DNA of 64,000 nt from Betaproteobacteria bacterium HGW-Betaproteobacteria-22 (GTDB lineage Bacteria; Pseudomonadota; Gammaproteobacteria; Burkholderiales; Methylophilaceae): NCBI GenBank assembly GCA_002842285.1, contig PHCJ01000002.1, positions 62,001 through 126,000 on the forward strand, given 5' to 3'. The notes below the pieces were generated by a model. The model saw only the letters and a list, made by a program, of their open reading frames with translations, was not told the origin of the DNA and did no database searches. The position numbers were made by a program, and so were the translations under genes. Positions 56,142-64,000 of the stretch are shown here, one piece after another (within the stretch, counting starts at the first letter, position 1; the number at the start of each line of letters is the position of its first letter).

Positions 56142-57787
56142 GAGGCTGTGTCAAAACGCCCATAAATTCAATCTGAAATAAACACATCGATGTAGATGTT
56201 GTATAATTTAACCATCTGATTACATTGTGTTTATTTAAACATGAAACGATTTATACAAGGTCAAGATAGAACACAAAGCACGCTTTTGCCAGAGCTACTG
56301 GATGAATACATAACCGAAGATAACCCAGTACGCGTCATTGATGTCTTTGTCGATCAATTAGCGTTATCAGAGTTAGGGTTTGAAGGCGTGCACCCTGCAC
56401 AGACTGGACGACCGTCTTATCATCCTGCTGCTATGCTCAAACTCTATATCTACGGATACCTCAACCGCATTCAATCAAGTAGGCGCTTGGAAGCAGAAGC
56501 CAATCGCAATGTTGAACTCATGTGGTTGATTGCAAGACTCAATCCTGACTTCAAAACCATTGCCAGATTCAGAAATGAGAATGGCTCTGCTATACGCAAG
56601 GTTTGCAGCCAGTTTGTAGAATTGTGCCGTCGTTTGAATTTATTTGCTGATTCCATGGTGGCTATCGATGGCAGCAAGTTCAAAGCCGTCAACAGCTCTG
56701 ATCACAACTACACACAAGCCAAGATTAAAAGTCGCATGCAAGCAGTGGAGAAGAACATTCAACAATACCTGGATGATTTAGAAGCCGCTGATATTATCTC
56801 CCCTAAGCAATCAACACCCCATCAAATAAGATTAGCTGAGCGTATTGCCATGTTCCAAGCGCAAATGAAAGTACTGGAAACAATCGAAGCTGAAGTGCAG
56901 TCAACGCCAGATAAGCAACTCTCACAAACCGACCCAGATGCACGCTCTATGCAACATCGTGGTGGTGGCATAGTGGGTTATAACGTACAAACCGCTGTTG
57001 ATACGCAACATCATCTCATCGTTGCACACGAGGTCACGACAGTTGGGCATGATAGAACGCAGTTATCGAACATGGGTAAGCAGGCAAAGGATGTCTTGCA
57101 AAAAGAGACGCTGACGGTGGTCGCAGATAAAGGTTACTACAAGGGTGAGGAAGTGGTGGCTTGCGTAACCGAAGGCATCACCCCGATCATGCCCAAGTGT
57201 TTAACCTCAGGAAACAAAGCCAATGGCTTATTTGATAAGCGCCACTTTGTGTACGACCCTAAGAGTAATACCTATCAATGTCCAGCAGGTGAATTGCTGA
57301 TAGAACGTTTCCGCTCACTTGAAAAAGGTAGGCCGCACATCACCTATTGGAGTTCAAGCTGTAAGAATTGCACATTGAAATCTAGTTGCACGACCAGCGA
57401 TCAAAGACGGATTAAGCGTTGGGAGAATGAGGCAATCTTGGATCAAATGCAATCGAATCTAGAAAGCATGCCTGAGGCTATGAAGATTAGGCGATGCACC
57501 ATAGAACATACCTTTGGTACCTTAAAACACTGGATGGGTGCTTCGCACTTCTTGATGAAAACCAAGGCGCATGTCAGTACAGAAATGAGCTTACATATTC
57601 TGGCATACAATATGAAGCGAGTAATAAGCATCATGGGAAGTGTGGCATTGATGAAGGCGATGGCTGCGTAAGGCCTGCGGACTTTCTTTGTGCCAAAGTT
57701 GTAGAACAAACTTCGATCTAAACTATTTCGACTGGTTCAGCGAGACATAATTACAAATATCTGATTCTAGCGTTTTGACACAGCCTC
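56142..57787 (+). mobile_element. IS1182-family insertion sequence
   Basis: One transposase gene is flanked by perfect inverted ends, GAGGCTGTGTCAAAACG at 56142-56158 and its complement at 57771-57787. The 4-bp palindrome GGCC is repeated outside each end (56138-56141 and 57788-57791), consistent with a target duplication; because it is palindromic it could also be counted as part of the ends. Removing the IS restores TGCTTTGGGCCGATAGC, which belongs to a dispersed repeat of the region. Confidence 0.9.
56241..57671 (+). CDS. IS1182-family transposase
   Basis: This 476-residue DDE transposase has an N-terminal DUF772-type domain (RTQSTLLPELLDEYITEDNP, GRPSYHPAAMLKLYIYGYLN). The catalytic residues appear in SMVAIDGSKFKAVNS (~res 143), TVVADKGYYKGEEVVA (~res 293) and RCTIEHTFGTLKHWMG (~res 425). 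A Cys cluster, CKNCTLKSSC (~res 375), is typical of the family. The gene is intact and the IS may still be active. Confidence 0.93.
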   Translation: MKRFIQGQDRTQSTLLPELLDEYITEDNPVRVIDVFVDQLALSELGFEGVHPAQTGRPSYHPAAMLKLYIYGYLNRIQSSRRLEAEANRNVELMWLIARLNPDFKTIARFRNENGSAIRKVCSQFVELCRRLNLFADSMVAIDGSKFKAVNSSDHNYTQAKIKSRMQAVEKNIQQYLDDLEAADIISPKQSTPHQIRLAERIAMFQAQMKVLETIEAEVQSTPDKQLSQTDPDARSMQHRGGGIVGYNVQTAVDTQHHLIVAHEVTTVGHDRTQLSNMGKQAKDVLQKETLTVVADKGYYKGEEVVACVTEGITPIMPKCLTSGNKANGLFDKRHFVYDPKSNTYQCPAGELLIERFRSLEKGRPHITYWSSSCKNCTLKSSCTTSDQRRIKRWENEAILDQMQSNLESMPEAMKIRRCTIEHTFGTLKHWMGASHFLMKTKAHVSTEMSLHILAYNMKRVISIMGSVALMKAMAA

Positions 57788-57992
57788 GGCCGATAGCTGA
57801 AATCTAAAAAACCTAAACTTAACGACCGCTTTGTCCCCCTTTGCAGACCAACAACCATTTGGCTTAGTTAAGATAATTATTAGAGGCTCTTTTAAAATAA
57901 TTCTAGGTGGCTCTTTTCACTGGAATACTCACTCTTTGACATTCATCTGCATATTTATACCAAATACAGCACATAAACTAAATTAATTTCAA

Positions 57993-58820
57993 TTAAATTA
58001 AATCGTTCATATCAATTTTGTATCCTGATTGCTTCATCTCTTTTGCCAGCTGAAGTTGCCAAGCAGAAGCCTCATCAATATTTATGTATATGACACCACT
58101 AATATCATTAGGCAGCTCAATCGGGGCCTCAACTAATGCTACAACATTTTCTCTTCCCAATTTACCGATAAGATAACCATGTTCAAAAACAACATTCTGA
58201 CGCGCTCTTCCATTCAGTTCATCGACTTTAGTTTTAACATTTCCAAGATCATCAGGCGTATAAAGCACGATTGCAAAACCTACATTTGAGTAATGCTCAA
58301 TTTTCTCAATTATTGTCCGTCCAGAACTTGCTTTTTCATGAAGTATTATGGCTTCTAATCCTAGTTTCTCAACAAATCTGGCAGTCTTTGATTGCGCTGC
58401 TTGATCATGTCCATGAACGATAAATACTTTGCTTCTATCTATGCGTTCAAATTCAATCGCTGCATTATTATTAACAAGTTTAGATTTATATCCAGGAGGC
58501 CCTGCAATAAATTCATCAGTAACATCGTTGGATCGATTTATAGCTCTTTGTATATAAGAAGGTCCTCCGATAATTGTGACTCGCGAGTTCATATCCTCAG
58601 CCTTGATAGCCGGAACATATGACTCAATGGTTTTATCACTGTAATGGAATGTTATTCTTTCGATATCATGAGGCATCACAGTTTTACCATTAATCAATAT
58701 TGGCTTTCCTAGCTCATATGGTTCGACATAACGAGATATAAGTTGCTCGCGAGTTAAATCAGTTTTATATTCACCGTACAGCTTATCTGATTTTGGTTGA
58801 ATTATTACGTGATAAAACAT
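57993..58820 (-). CDS. TIR-like nucleotide-binding effector protein
   Basis: The 275-residue protein has an uncharacterised N-terminal ~130 residues. Its C-terminal domain is TIR-like, of the CAP12/Pycsar-effector type: SKVFIVHGHDQAAQSKTARF (~res 130), ILHEKASSGRTIIEKIE with the putative catalytic Glu (~res 160), FAIVLYTPDDLG (~res 178), NVVFEHGYLIGKLGRENVVA and ISGVIYINID. Such domains degrade NAD+ in anti-phage defence. No cyclase gene is adjacent, so the trigger is unknown; the N-terminal part could be a sensor. It lies 68 bp downstream of the decayed methylase/GIY-YIG locus on the same strand. Confidence 0.78.
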   Translation of the reverse strand: MFYHVIIQPKSDKLYGEYKTDLTREQLISRYVEPYELGKPILINGKTVMPHDIERITFHYSDKTIESYVPAIKAEDMNSRVTIIGGPSYIQRAINRSNDVTDEFIAGPPGYKSKLVNNNAAIEFERIDRSKVFIVHGHDQAAQSKTARFVEKLGLEAIILHEKASSGRTIIEKIEHYSNVGFAIVLYTPDDLGNVKTKVDELNGRARQNVVFEHGYLIGKLGRENVVALVEAPIELPNDISGVIYINIDEASAWQLQLAKEMKQSGYKIDMNDLI

Positions 58821-58888
58821 CTATTATCCTTATTAGATTGACACACTGGTACAAATGTAGATTAGCTGTACTTTTCAAAAAATCTTAA

Positions 58889-59949
58889 CTAAACTTTCAC
58901 CAACCTTGCTTCATTAGCATCATATCGATAATTAATTAGACTTCCATTTTTAATCTTTTCTACTACTTCATCTATCACAAATATCGGAACCATAAACCAT
59001 TCTCGTGGATTAATTGGGTTACCAAAGCGATCACTTATTTGAATATTTAGTCTGGCCGATTCGAAAAAACGATGAAGTAAATTTTCGAGCTTGACTCGAT
59101 TGATGTTATACAGCTCATAAGTGGCAACGATTTCAACATCTGCCATTAAAAACGTAGGATCAAGTTTAGCGTTCACTAAACGTTTTTCAACGCTACCTCC
59201 AGTTACACCGATTTTATGCAATAAACTTACATGAGGTTTAATTTCCGGATGATCTGATTTGCTTCTTAGCACGTAAATTGTGCCACTCTCAATATCATCA
59301 TCTCCCACATTGTCATCGAACAACGGCCCAGCGTTAGGATCGGTTATTCTGCGGCCAGCTTCGTCTTTATAAAGAGCCCGCTGAAAAGAACGCTTCAGTA
59401 TGTTGTATTCTGTTCCGTTATCATAAATAACGCGCATTCTTGCATCTAATTTTCCGTTTGGAGGTACGAATTCTTCGCCAACTTCAGCTATATATGCAAT
59501 CTGGCCAGCCAGTATAAAAAACTCACCTTGATTAACACTGGCGTCTTCTTTAAAGCGACGAGTTTTCCTAACATCTGCCTTTAATTCGTATTGTACTTGC
59601 TCAAATAACGGCTTGAACTGTTCAAACGTTTTACAAACCGTTCGCTGAGCAACCTCTTCAGCAGCTCTGATTTCAGCACGCGGACGAACATGTTTAAGAT
59701 TGGTAATGTCGCTTCCACCGGTCGCATCAATACCAAGTTCAGCAAGTAATGCATCATCATCTAAATCTTCGAGTGCCTTTTCCGCAAGATTTGGTGCGTT
59801 TGTTAGTAATCCATTTTTATCAAACTCAGCCAGTAACTCTCTGCATTCTGACGATGAACGTATCTTATCCAGCCTTACCGCATAGACTCTTTCAAAAATA
59901 TCTTTATCTTCGCCGTGCATAGGCAATCGCCCATGGTCGGAAATTGCCT
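58889..59949 (-). pseudogene. GIY-YIG (T5orf172) nuclease-family protein, N-terminus deleted
   Basis: From about 59944 downward the frame reads ISDHGRLPMHGEDKDIFER, VYAVRLDKI, DDDALLAELGID and KTFEQFKPLFEQVQYEL. It ends with a GIY-YIG/T5orf172 domain: GTIYVLRSKSDHPEIK, LHKIGVTGGSVEKRL, ATYELYNINRVKLENLLHRF. Proteins of this type usually start ~40-60 residues earlier and sit beside large DNA methylases. Here the 5' end is fused, out of frame, to a truncated methylase gene. The C-terminal domain is otherwise complete and might be made from an internal start such as the Met of LPMHGE. Confidence 0.75.
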
Positions 59950-60641
59950 GATGCGCGGTCTTCAAGCTTTGTATTCATGGCACGAAAAATTTCGCTAATA
60001 ACCCAATCAATATCTGAGGCATCCCTAGCACTCATTTGTTCTATGGTGCCGGTAAACAGGTCATCGCCATTAAATATGTCGGTATCTTCAGAAAAAAAGC
60101 AGAAAATTAAACGAGCCATAAAATGGTTCATGTCATGGCGACGTTCTGGCTTACCCCATTCAGGGTTGCTTCTTAGCAGTTCAACATAAAGCCTATTAAG
60201 GCGACTGGTCGCCCGAATATCAAATGAACTTTCGCGTATCTGTTTTACGGTAGAGATTCCAGCAAGCGCTAGGAAAAAGCCAAAATGATTAGGAAAGTCT
60301 TGATAGGTACATGCTACGGTTTCACCAGAGGTTAAGTCTTCTGCCTCAAAATCTAAACCATCGGTTGCTAATATAAATTTAGCTTTAGCCGTTGCAGGAC
60401 TTGAACGCAGCTCGTTTAAGATTGTGTTTGTATTACCTAGACTGCAAACAGCAATGTGAATGTTATTACGCTGAAGCACACCATTTTCGACATCAGATTT
60501 ATTCTCGCCACCAGTTCTAAGGCGCTTAATTGTGGTTTCTTTATTACCAAAAGCTTCTAGGAACGCATAGGGGAAATTTGCAGCATCAAATGGCTGTTCC
60601 GCTAAGTTACTAATGGCTTCTTCAATTTCTACGGCATTCAA
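59904..60641 (-). pseudogene. N-terminal fragment of a large class I DNA methyltransferase
   Basis: Residues 1 to ~228 (MNAVEIEEAISNLAEQPFDA, YAFLEAFGNKETTIKRLRTG, RNNIHIAVCSLGN, DFPNHFGFFLALAG, RHDMNHFMARLIFCFFSEDT) match the N-terminal region of large (~900 aa) single-chain adenine methylases of the type IIG/BREX-like kind. The frame then breaks at about 59945 and ends at 59904 with unrelated residues. The catalytic NPPF/Y domain and specificity region are gone. A deletion joining it to the GIY-YIG gene explains both truncated ends. Confidence 0.75.
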
Positions 60642-60822
60642 GGAATTTTTACTCTTCTAATTATTGTTTAGATTATAAGGTTTTAAGATCGAATTAATGC
60701 CTCTCTTAGCATCCTTTCCAAGAAGTTTAGCATAATGGTAGTAAGCTATTAGATTAGCGTTGTTCACATGCTTGTAAAGTTAAGTATTGTTTTAACTAAT
60801 AAGTCTAAATGCAAGTGGGCAG
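60642..60822. other. noncoding gap between methylase fragment and recJ-like gene
   Basis: This is 181 AT-rich bases with no gene seen. It should hold the promoter of the leftward methylase/GIY-YIG/TIR genes and any terminator of the recJ-like gene. No inverted repeat strong enough to name was found. Confidence 0.4.
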
Positions 60823-62598
60823 TTAATTATCAATTTTAGAAATGATTTGGAGTTGTATTTTTTTGTTATTGCGATACCAATTACTCTTTAAAACATAAAC
60901 AAGATTTAAAGTACTTCCAATATTAAATTCTATAACAGCATCATCTTGAACAGCATTAAACCAAATAGCATCCAAAACTTTAACGCCATCCCAAAGTTCA
61001 AGTTTCAAGTGACTACCATCCCCCAGCGTTTTTATTGCCTTTACTTCAAACTTACCTTTGAAGGTAGGGTAAGCAAAATCTCTTCCCCAAGGCTCCAATT
61101 TTTCTAATTCACCCAGAATATTAAAATCGCTAAGTCCTGTTGGTAATTCGCCATCGACCCAAATTATTGGCTTCAATTCTTTATTGCCAATCTGGGCATT
61201 AACAGCTTCTTCATAAGCAATCACAAATTGTTCAAATGAAGAGATTAAAATTGATCCGCCACCTGCACCTACATGGCCACCATGACTTAAAAGTAATTCG
61301 GGATACTTTTCGCTAACGTATGACAATGCCTCTTTAACATTAAAGCCAGGTATTCCACGAAACGACCCAGAAGCAATTTTTATTTCATCAGTTGAAATTA
61401 CGTTCTTAACACCAGCACCTTTCGGTGAAAAAATCCCTGCAGGTTTACCGAAAGCCTCAACTAATCTGCTTGCAGTAATTCCATGAACTCCACTATGTCC
61501 ATCTTCAAAAAATAAAACGATTGATTGACCATTTTTTTTACATGCCTCAGGTATCGCTTTTTCCCTTAACTTCTTCTCAATTTCTTTTCGTAATGTGTTT
61601 TCATTCTGTAATTCTTGCCAATGTTTTTGCGCCTCTGATTTGGTCTTGGCAATTAAAAACTTAAAGCCCACTTCAGCCCAATCAAGTCTCCCTGCTGCCG
61701 CCACTGCAGGTGCAAGTCGAAAACCAATAGTTTCTGCATCAACAGGGCCGTGAAGGTCAGAGCAAAACACTTCCCAACAAGGTCGGGTCTTATTATTAAT
61801 TAATTGCAAACCACGCTTTACAAAAGTTCTATTAGTTGACGCTTTATCTGGTTTCATTGAAACGCAATCTGCTATTGTCGCTACAGCAACATAATCCAAA
61901 AGGGGCGCTAGGCTTGGAATCTTTTCTCGAACTCCTTCTTGAATTAAAGCTGTCCTAACTTTTGCCATAGTTAGAAATGCAACACCAGCACCGCATACAT
62001 GCTTGTCGTAATTTGAATCAGATCGTATTGGATTGACGACAGCGATAGCAGACTTAGGAGGACCGTTAGCGCCAATTTCATGATGATCAGTCACTATTAC
62101 ATCAATGCCAGCATCTGCAATCTTTTTAATTCGTGGTTCATCACTACTCCCCTTATCCGCAGATATAACCAAGCCTGGTTTAATATCAATGATTCTTTGA
62201 GCAACTGGTTCTGTAATACCATAACCTTCAGTAAGTCTATGGCTAGTAACTACATTTACTAATGAAGGGTTAACATTGAAGTAATCAATTAATGCTGACC
62301 ATAAAACAGCCGCCGAGCCCGTACCATCCATATCATGGTCACAGACTAGTACTATTTTTTCTTCGTTTTTGATGGCGCCCACTATCCGCCTTACTGCAAC
62401 ATCCATATCAGGTATTGATGATGGATCTTCTACATCAGATAAATCATTGGAATACAACAATTCAACATTAATTGGTTTATCTAGTCTTGATGATAAAATT
62501 TTGGCAAGCCAGCTAGACATCCCATTTTCAATTAGATTTGAATATACGGATTCATCAATTTCACGAGCTTTAAATATGGGATTTGGTGGCTTTGACAT
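60823..62598 (-). CDS. element-borne RecJ-family DHH single-strand exonuclease
   Basis: This is a complete 591-residue member of the DHH/DHHA1 family, close in length to RecJ. Motif I is VLVCDHDMDGTGSAAVL (~res 81), followed by the Asp motif LVISADKGSSDE (~138) and the DHH motif IDVIVTDHHEIGANGPP (~157). Then come GAGVAFLTM, VAVATIADCVSMKPDK, the substrate segment APAVAAAGRLDWAEVGFKF, the DHHA1 glycines SHGGHVGAGGGSI (~res 435) and a C-terminal OB-like domain (LEPWGRDFAYPTFKGKFEV). All catalytic acidic and His positions are kept. It differs strongly from the host RecJ around it and is more AT-rich. It points the same way as recJ and begins ~330 bp inside the right end. Confidence 0.9.
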   Translation of the reverse strand: MSKPPNPIFKAREIDESVYSNLIENGMSSWLAKILSSRLDKPINVELLYSNDLSDVEDPSSIPDMDVAVRRIVGAIKNEEKIVLVCDHDMDGTGSAAVLWSALIDYFNVNPSLVNVVTSHRLTEGYGITEPVAQRIIDIKPGLVISADKGSSDEPRIKKIADAGIDVIVTDHHEIGANGPPKSAIAVVNPIRSDSNYDKHVCGAGVAFLTMAKVRTALIQEGVREKIPSLAPLLDYVAVATIADCVSMKPDKASTNRTFVKRGLQLINNKTRPCWEVFCSDLHGPVDAETIGFRLAPAVAAAGRLDWAEVGFKFLIAKTKSEAQKHWQELQNENTLRKEIEKKLREKAIPEACKKNGQSIVLFFEDGHSGVHGITASRLVEAFGKPAGIFSPKGAGVKNVISTDEIKIASGSFRGIPGFNVKEALSYVSEKYPELLLSHGGHVGAGGGSILISSFEQFVIAYEEAVNAQIGNKELKPIIWVDGELPTGLSDFNILGELEKLEPWGRDFAYPTFKGKFEVKAIKTLGDGSHLKLELWDGVKVLDAIWFNAVQDDAVIEFNIGSTLNLVYVLKSNWYRNNKKIQLQIISKIDN

Positions 62599-62917
62599 TT
62601 ATACGTCCATTATTTTTACTCAGAGTGCTTTAAATGTGACTGATATAACTTTTGAATAAAAATTAATTATTTAAGAATTTACTCTAGCCCTGATCATATC
62701 TAGGCTAGTTAGTGGCATTACAACTTATGAAATTAATTGTGAAACACTAAATTTAAGAATCAGTTAATGAATAATACTTTTGTTAAACAATTAGAAAACT
62801 ACAAAGCAAATAAAGTATTTTTTTACAAACTATTATTTTATTGTTAATATATCATCGTGATAATTAATGCAGTATATTGTTTTTATTAATTTTTTTATTT
62901 AAATAATAAAAAATTTC
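62599..62917. other. AT-rich noncoding right arm of the element
   Basis: These are 319 bases of very AT-rich sequence without a gene on either strand. They separate the RecJ-like start from the right tip. They probably contain the promoter and leader of the recJ-like gene (AT-rich blocks such as TTTTATTGTTAATATATCATC) and recombinase-binding sites. The stretch has no obvious terminator facing the recJ promoter, so read-through is possible. Confidence 0.5.
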
Positions 62918-62936
62918 ATGACCGAAGAAAATCACC
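62918..62936. other. right end/attachment junction of the island
   Basis: ATGACC (62918-62923) is the inverted copy of the left tip GGTCAT. GAAGAAA (62924-62930) is the outermost element sequence, and ATCACC (62931-62936) is recJ (codons G and D read backwards). Joined to the left junction, the original recJ target reads GTAG-GTGA-CTAC on the coding strand, a short inverted repeat centred on the insertion point. Confidence 0.7.
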
Positions 62937-63167
62937 TACAATCAGTATTTTTTTGTTGGCTTGAATGGCATCCGCCAGCAAGCGCGCCATCTGTTGATTA
63001 TGTGTAAGGCTATGTGGTGACAACAACTGATTTAACGAAGTTTTAACCTGAGCAACATCCGCAACGCCTCTTGCCGCAAAAAGCTTGGCCAGTATCGGTG
63101 CAACCCCTGCCAACTCCAATATTTTCACCGCTTCTTTTGGTATATTTCTCTGTACAATTCGTGTCAT
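62931..63167 (-). pseudogene. recJ: recJ, 5' part (first 79 codons)
   Basis: The N-terminus of native RecJ: MTRIVQRNIPKEAVKI, LAKLFAARGVADVAQVKTSL and ANKKILIVGD, ending in the strand just before motif I. The frame then enters the element, adds FLRS and stops at TGA (62916-62918). This would give an inactive 83-residue peptide. The start codon and presumably the original promoter or operon with the RpfE-type gene (8 bp upstream) are intact. Confidence 0.93.
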
Positions 63168-63174
63168 CGTTCGC

Positions 63175-64000
63175 CTAGCAAATGATTTGCGGCACAGGTT
63201 TGGTGGCTTGCCAGAACTTCAGGGTATCCCAGTAATTTAATTCTGCCAACATTGTTCTATCGTAACATCCTAAATTTAAAGTCAGTTTTTTAATTTTATT
63301 TCGCTTGAGTCCCTGACATATCGCTGCAAAAACTGGCTGCTGCAACTGCCCCGCGCCCAACCCGATACGCACGCGTTTTGCTTCTGCTGCACCGTCCAAA
63401 GCATCAGCCCAACGCCCATTGACTGCATGAAAAGGCACACCAGACCAAGCTGCCAAACCTTGATAAAAAATATCATCTGTCAGGACTAAATCAACACCAT
63501 GCGCTGGCTTTTTCTGCAATGCAGGAAAAACACCACCACCCGACAACCAAAGGCTATTCACTAATGTCTGATTTGAAGCCTCACGCTCGGCATTGACAGG
63601 ATGCGTATGCAATAGCATCTGAATCTCATTCAAATAAGCACGCCATGTTTGCGCCTCATCACCTTGAGGCAGACACGCAAAAACATTTCTGCCAATAGCT
63701 TCGCTGGCAAAAGCGGTTTTAATCTGCGGAGAATGCGCCAAACGTACATACCATGCACCTGAGCTTCCCAGTATAAAAGTTAAGCCATCTGCGCTGAAGT
63801 GCTGATTCAAACTCTCAATCACACGCATCGCATGCGCGTGACTTAATAATAGTGGCACATCCTCACTTAAACTCAGACTGTCACGCTGCATCACAAGATG
63901 CACTGGCGTTGCATGCAGCCAATAATCATGTCCAACCGCTAGGCCATCCATATGGGCGGCCATTGCCGCGACTGGGTAATCTGGCTGGGGAGTTAAACCA
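63175..64000 (-). CDS. RpfE-type / phosphoglycerate-mutase-like protein, 5' end beyond window
   Basis: The frame is open to the right edge (preceding codons include DYPVAAMAAHMDGLAVGHDY), so the N-terminus is missing. The visible ~275 residues contain WLHATPVHLVMQRDSL, ILGSSGAWYVRLAHSP, VNSLWLSGGGVFP and DDIFYQGLAAWSGVPFHAV, close to the proteins encoded directly upstream of recJ in many Beta- and Gammaproteobacteria. Those are annotated as RpfE-like or cofactor-independent phosphoglycerate-mutase-like. Activity is not established. Its stop is 7 bp before the recJ start, so they were one operon. Confidence 0.6.
   Translation of the reverse strand, partial: GLTPQPDYPVAAMAAHMDGLAVGHDYWLHATPVHLVMQRDSLSLSEDVPLLLSHAHAMRVIESLNQHFSADGLTFILGSSGAWYVRLAHSPQIKTAFASEAIGRNVFACLPQGDEAQTWRAYLNEIQMLLHTHPVNAEREASNQTLVNSLWLSGGGVFPALQKKPAHGVDLVLTDDIFYQGLAAWSGVPFHAVNGRWADALDGAAEAKRVRIGLGAGQLQQPVFAAICQGLKRNKIKKLTLNLGCYDRTMLAELNYWDTLKFWQATKPVPQIIC

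Larger units (their letters stand above)
18267..62930. mobile_element. ~44.7 kb recombinase-trio genomic island inserted in recJ
   Basis: The segment separates two pieces of recJ that join in frame, so its ends can be placed to within about 3 bp. The recJ codon for the motif-I aspartate reads GAC at the left junction and GAT at the right, so one copy comes from the element or its coupling sequence. Both tips carry GGTCAT reading inward (complement of 62918-62923 on the right, 18271-18276 on the left) with loosely matching flanking T/C-rich bases. The left end carries three tyrosine recombinases and the right end carries a RecJ-family gene. Cargo is metal efflux, envelope modification and defence remnants. 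I do not recognise the island as a named element. Confidence 0.93.

Noticed and set aside
56138-57791. 21-bp perfect inverted repeat as the true ends of IS1182
   Set aside because: The outer GGCC is palindromic and is better explained as a 4-bp target duplication; removing it leaves an ordinary 17-bp terminal repeat. The two readings cannot be fully separated.
59904-59965. Overlap of the methylase and GIY-YIG frames as translational coupling of two intact genes
   Set aside because: Both proteins lose family sequence at the same ~10 bp, which indicates a deletion junction, not a natural overlap.

Overview
The window looks like a betaproteobacterial chromosome, by inference a Nitrosomonadales/Methylophilaceae-type methylotroph. 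This rests on gene order (a 14-subunit nuo cluster, tRNA-Leu, secG, tpiA, with nnrD-recJ close by) and on moderate GC; no ribosomal RNA is present to confirm it. The chromosome is cut by a mobile element of about 44.7 kb, roughly 18267-62930, which sits inside the native recJ gene.

Left backbone (1-18266). On the minus strand lies the respiratory complex I operon nuoA to nuoN (nuoN runs off the left edge), preceded by tRNA-Leu(GAG), secG and tpiA. A frameshifted pagP lies on the plus strand, then nnrD and the 3' part of recJ on the minus strand. Right backbone (62931-64000): the 5' part of recJ (79 codons) and a partial RpfE-type gene. The two recJ parts join in frame into a protein of about 579 residues. 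The break is in the codons of catalytic motif I (V-G-D | Y-D-A-D-G).

The element. Left end: three overlapping tyrosine-recombinase genes and a small fourth gene cut by an IS21-family element. Then come an HTH gene fragment and an RlpA-like lipoprotein gene followed by a relic that resembles an integron attC site. Next is a copper/silver block: periplasmic Met/His-rich proteins, CusF, CusCBA, a DUF2231 protein, a CopZ-like chaperone and CopA. An outer-membrane HAF-repeat autotransporter gene follows, with a cyclic-di-GMP-I (GEMM) riboswitch in its leader. After DUF2703, DUF302 and Met-rich genes come a Zn/Cd/Pb P-type ATPase with a MerR-type promoter and a czcI-czcCBA-czcD operon. That operon continues into mgtC-like, gmhA, an EptA-type phosphoethanolamine transferase and a porin-like gene. 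Right arm: a ynfA gene with an internal amber codon, an IS1182-family element, a TIR-domain protein, a deletion-fused DNA methylase/GIY-YIG locus, and a complete, diverged RecJ-like DHH exonuclease next to the right end.

How it fits together. The element destroys the host recJ but carries an intact RecJ-family gene in the same orientation, about 330 bp inside the end that faces the recJ promoter. It thus appears to supply its own replacement for the gene it disrupts. Its cargo combines metal efflux across both membranes with envelope modification (LPS phosphoethanolamine, heptose supply, porin, autotransporter) and remnants of anti-phage functions. No intact dedicated metal-response regulator gene is seen in it.
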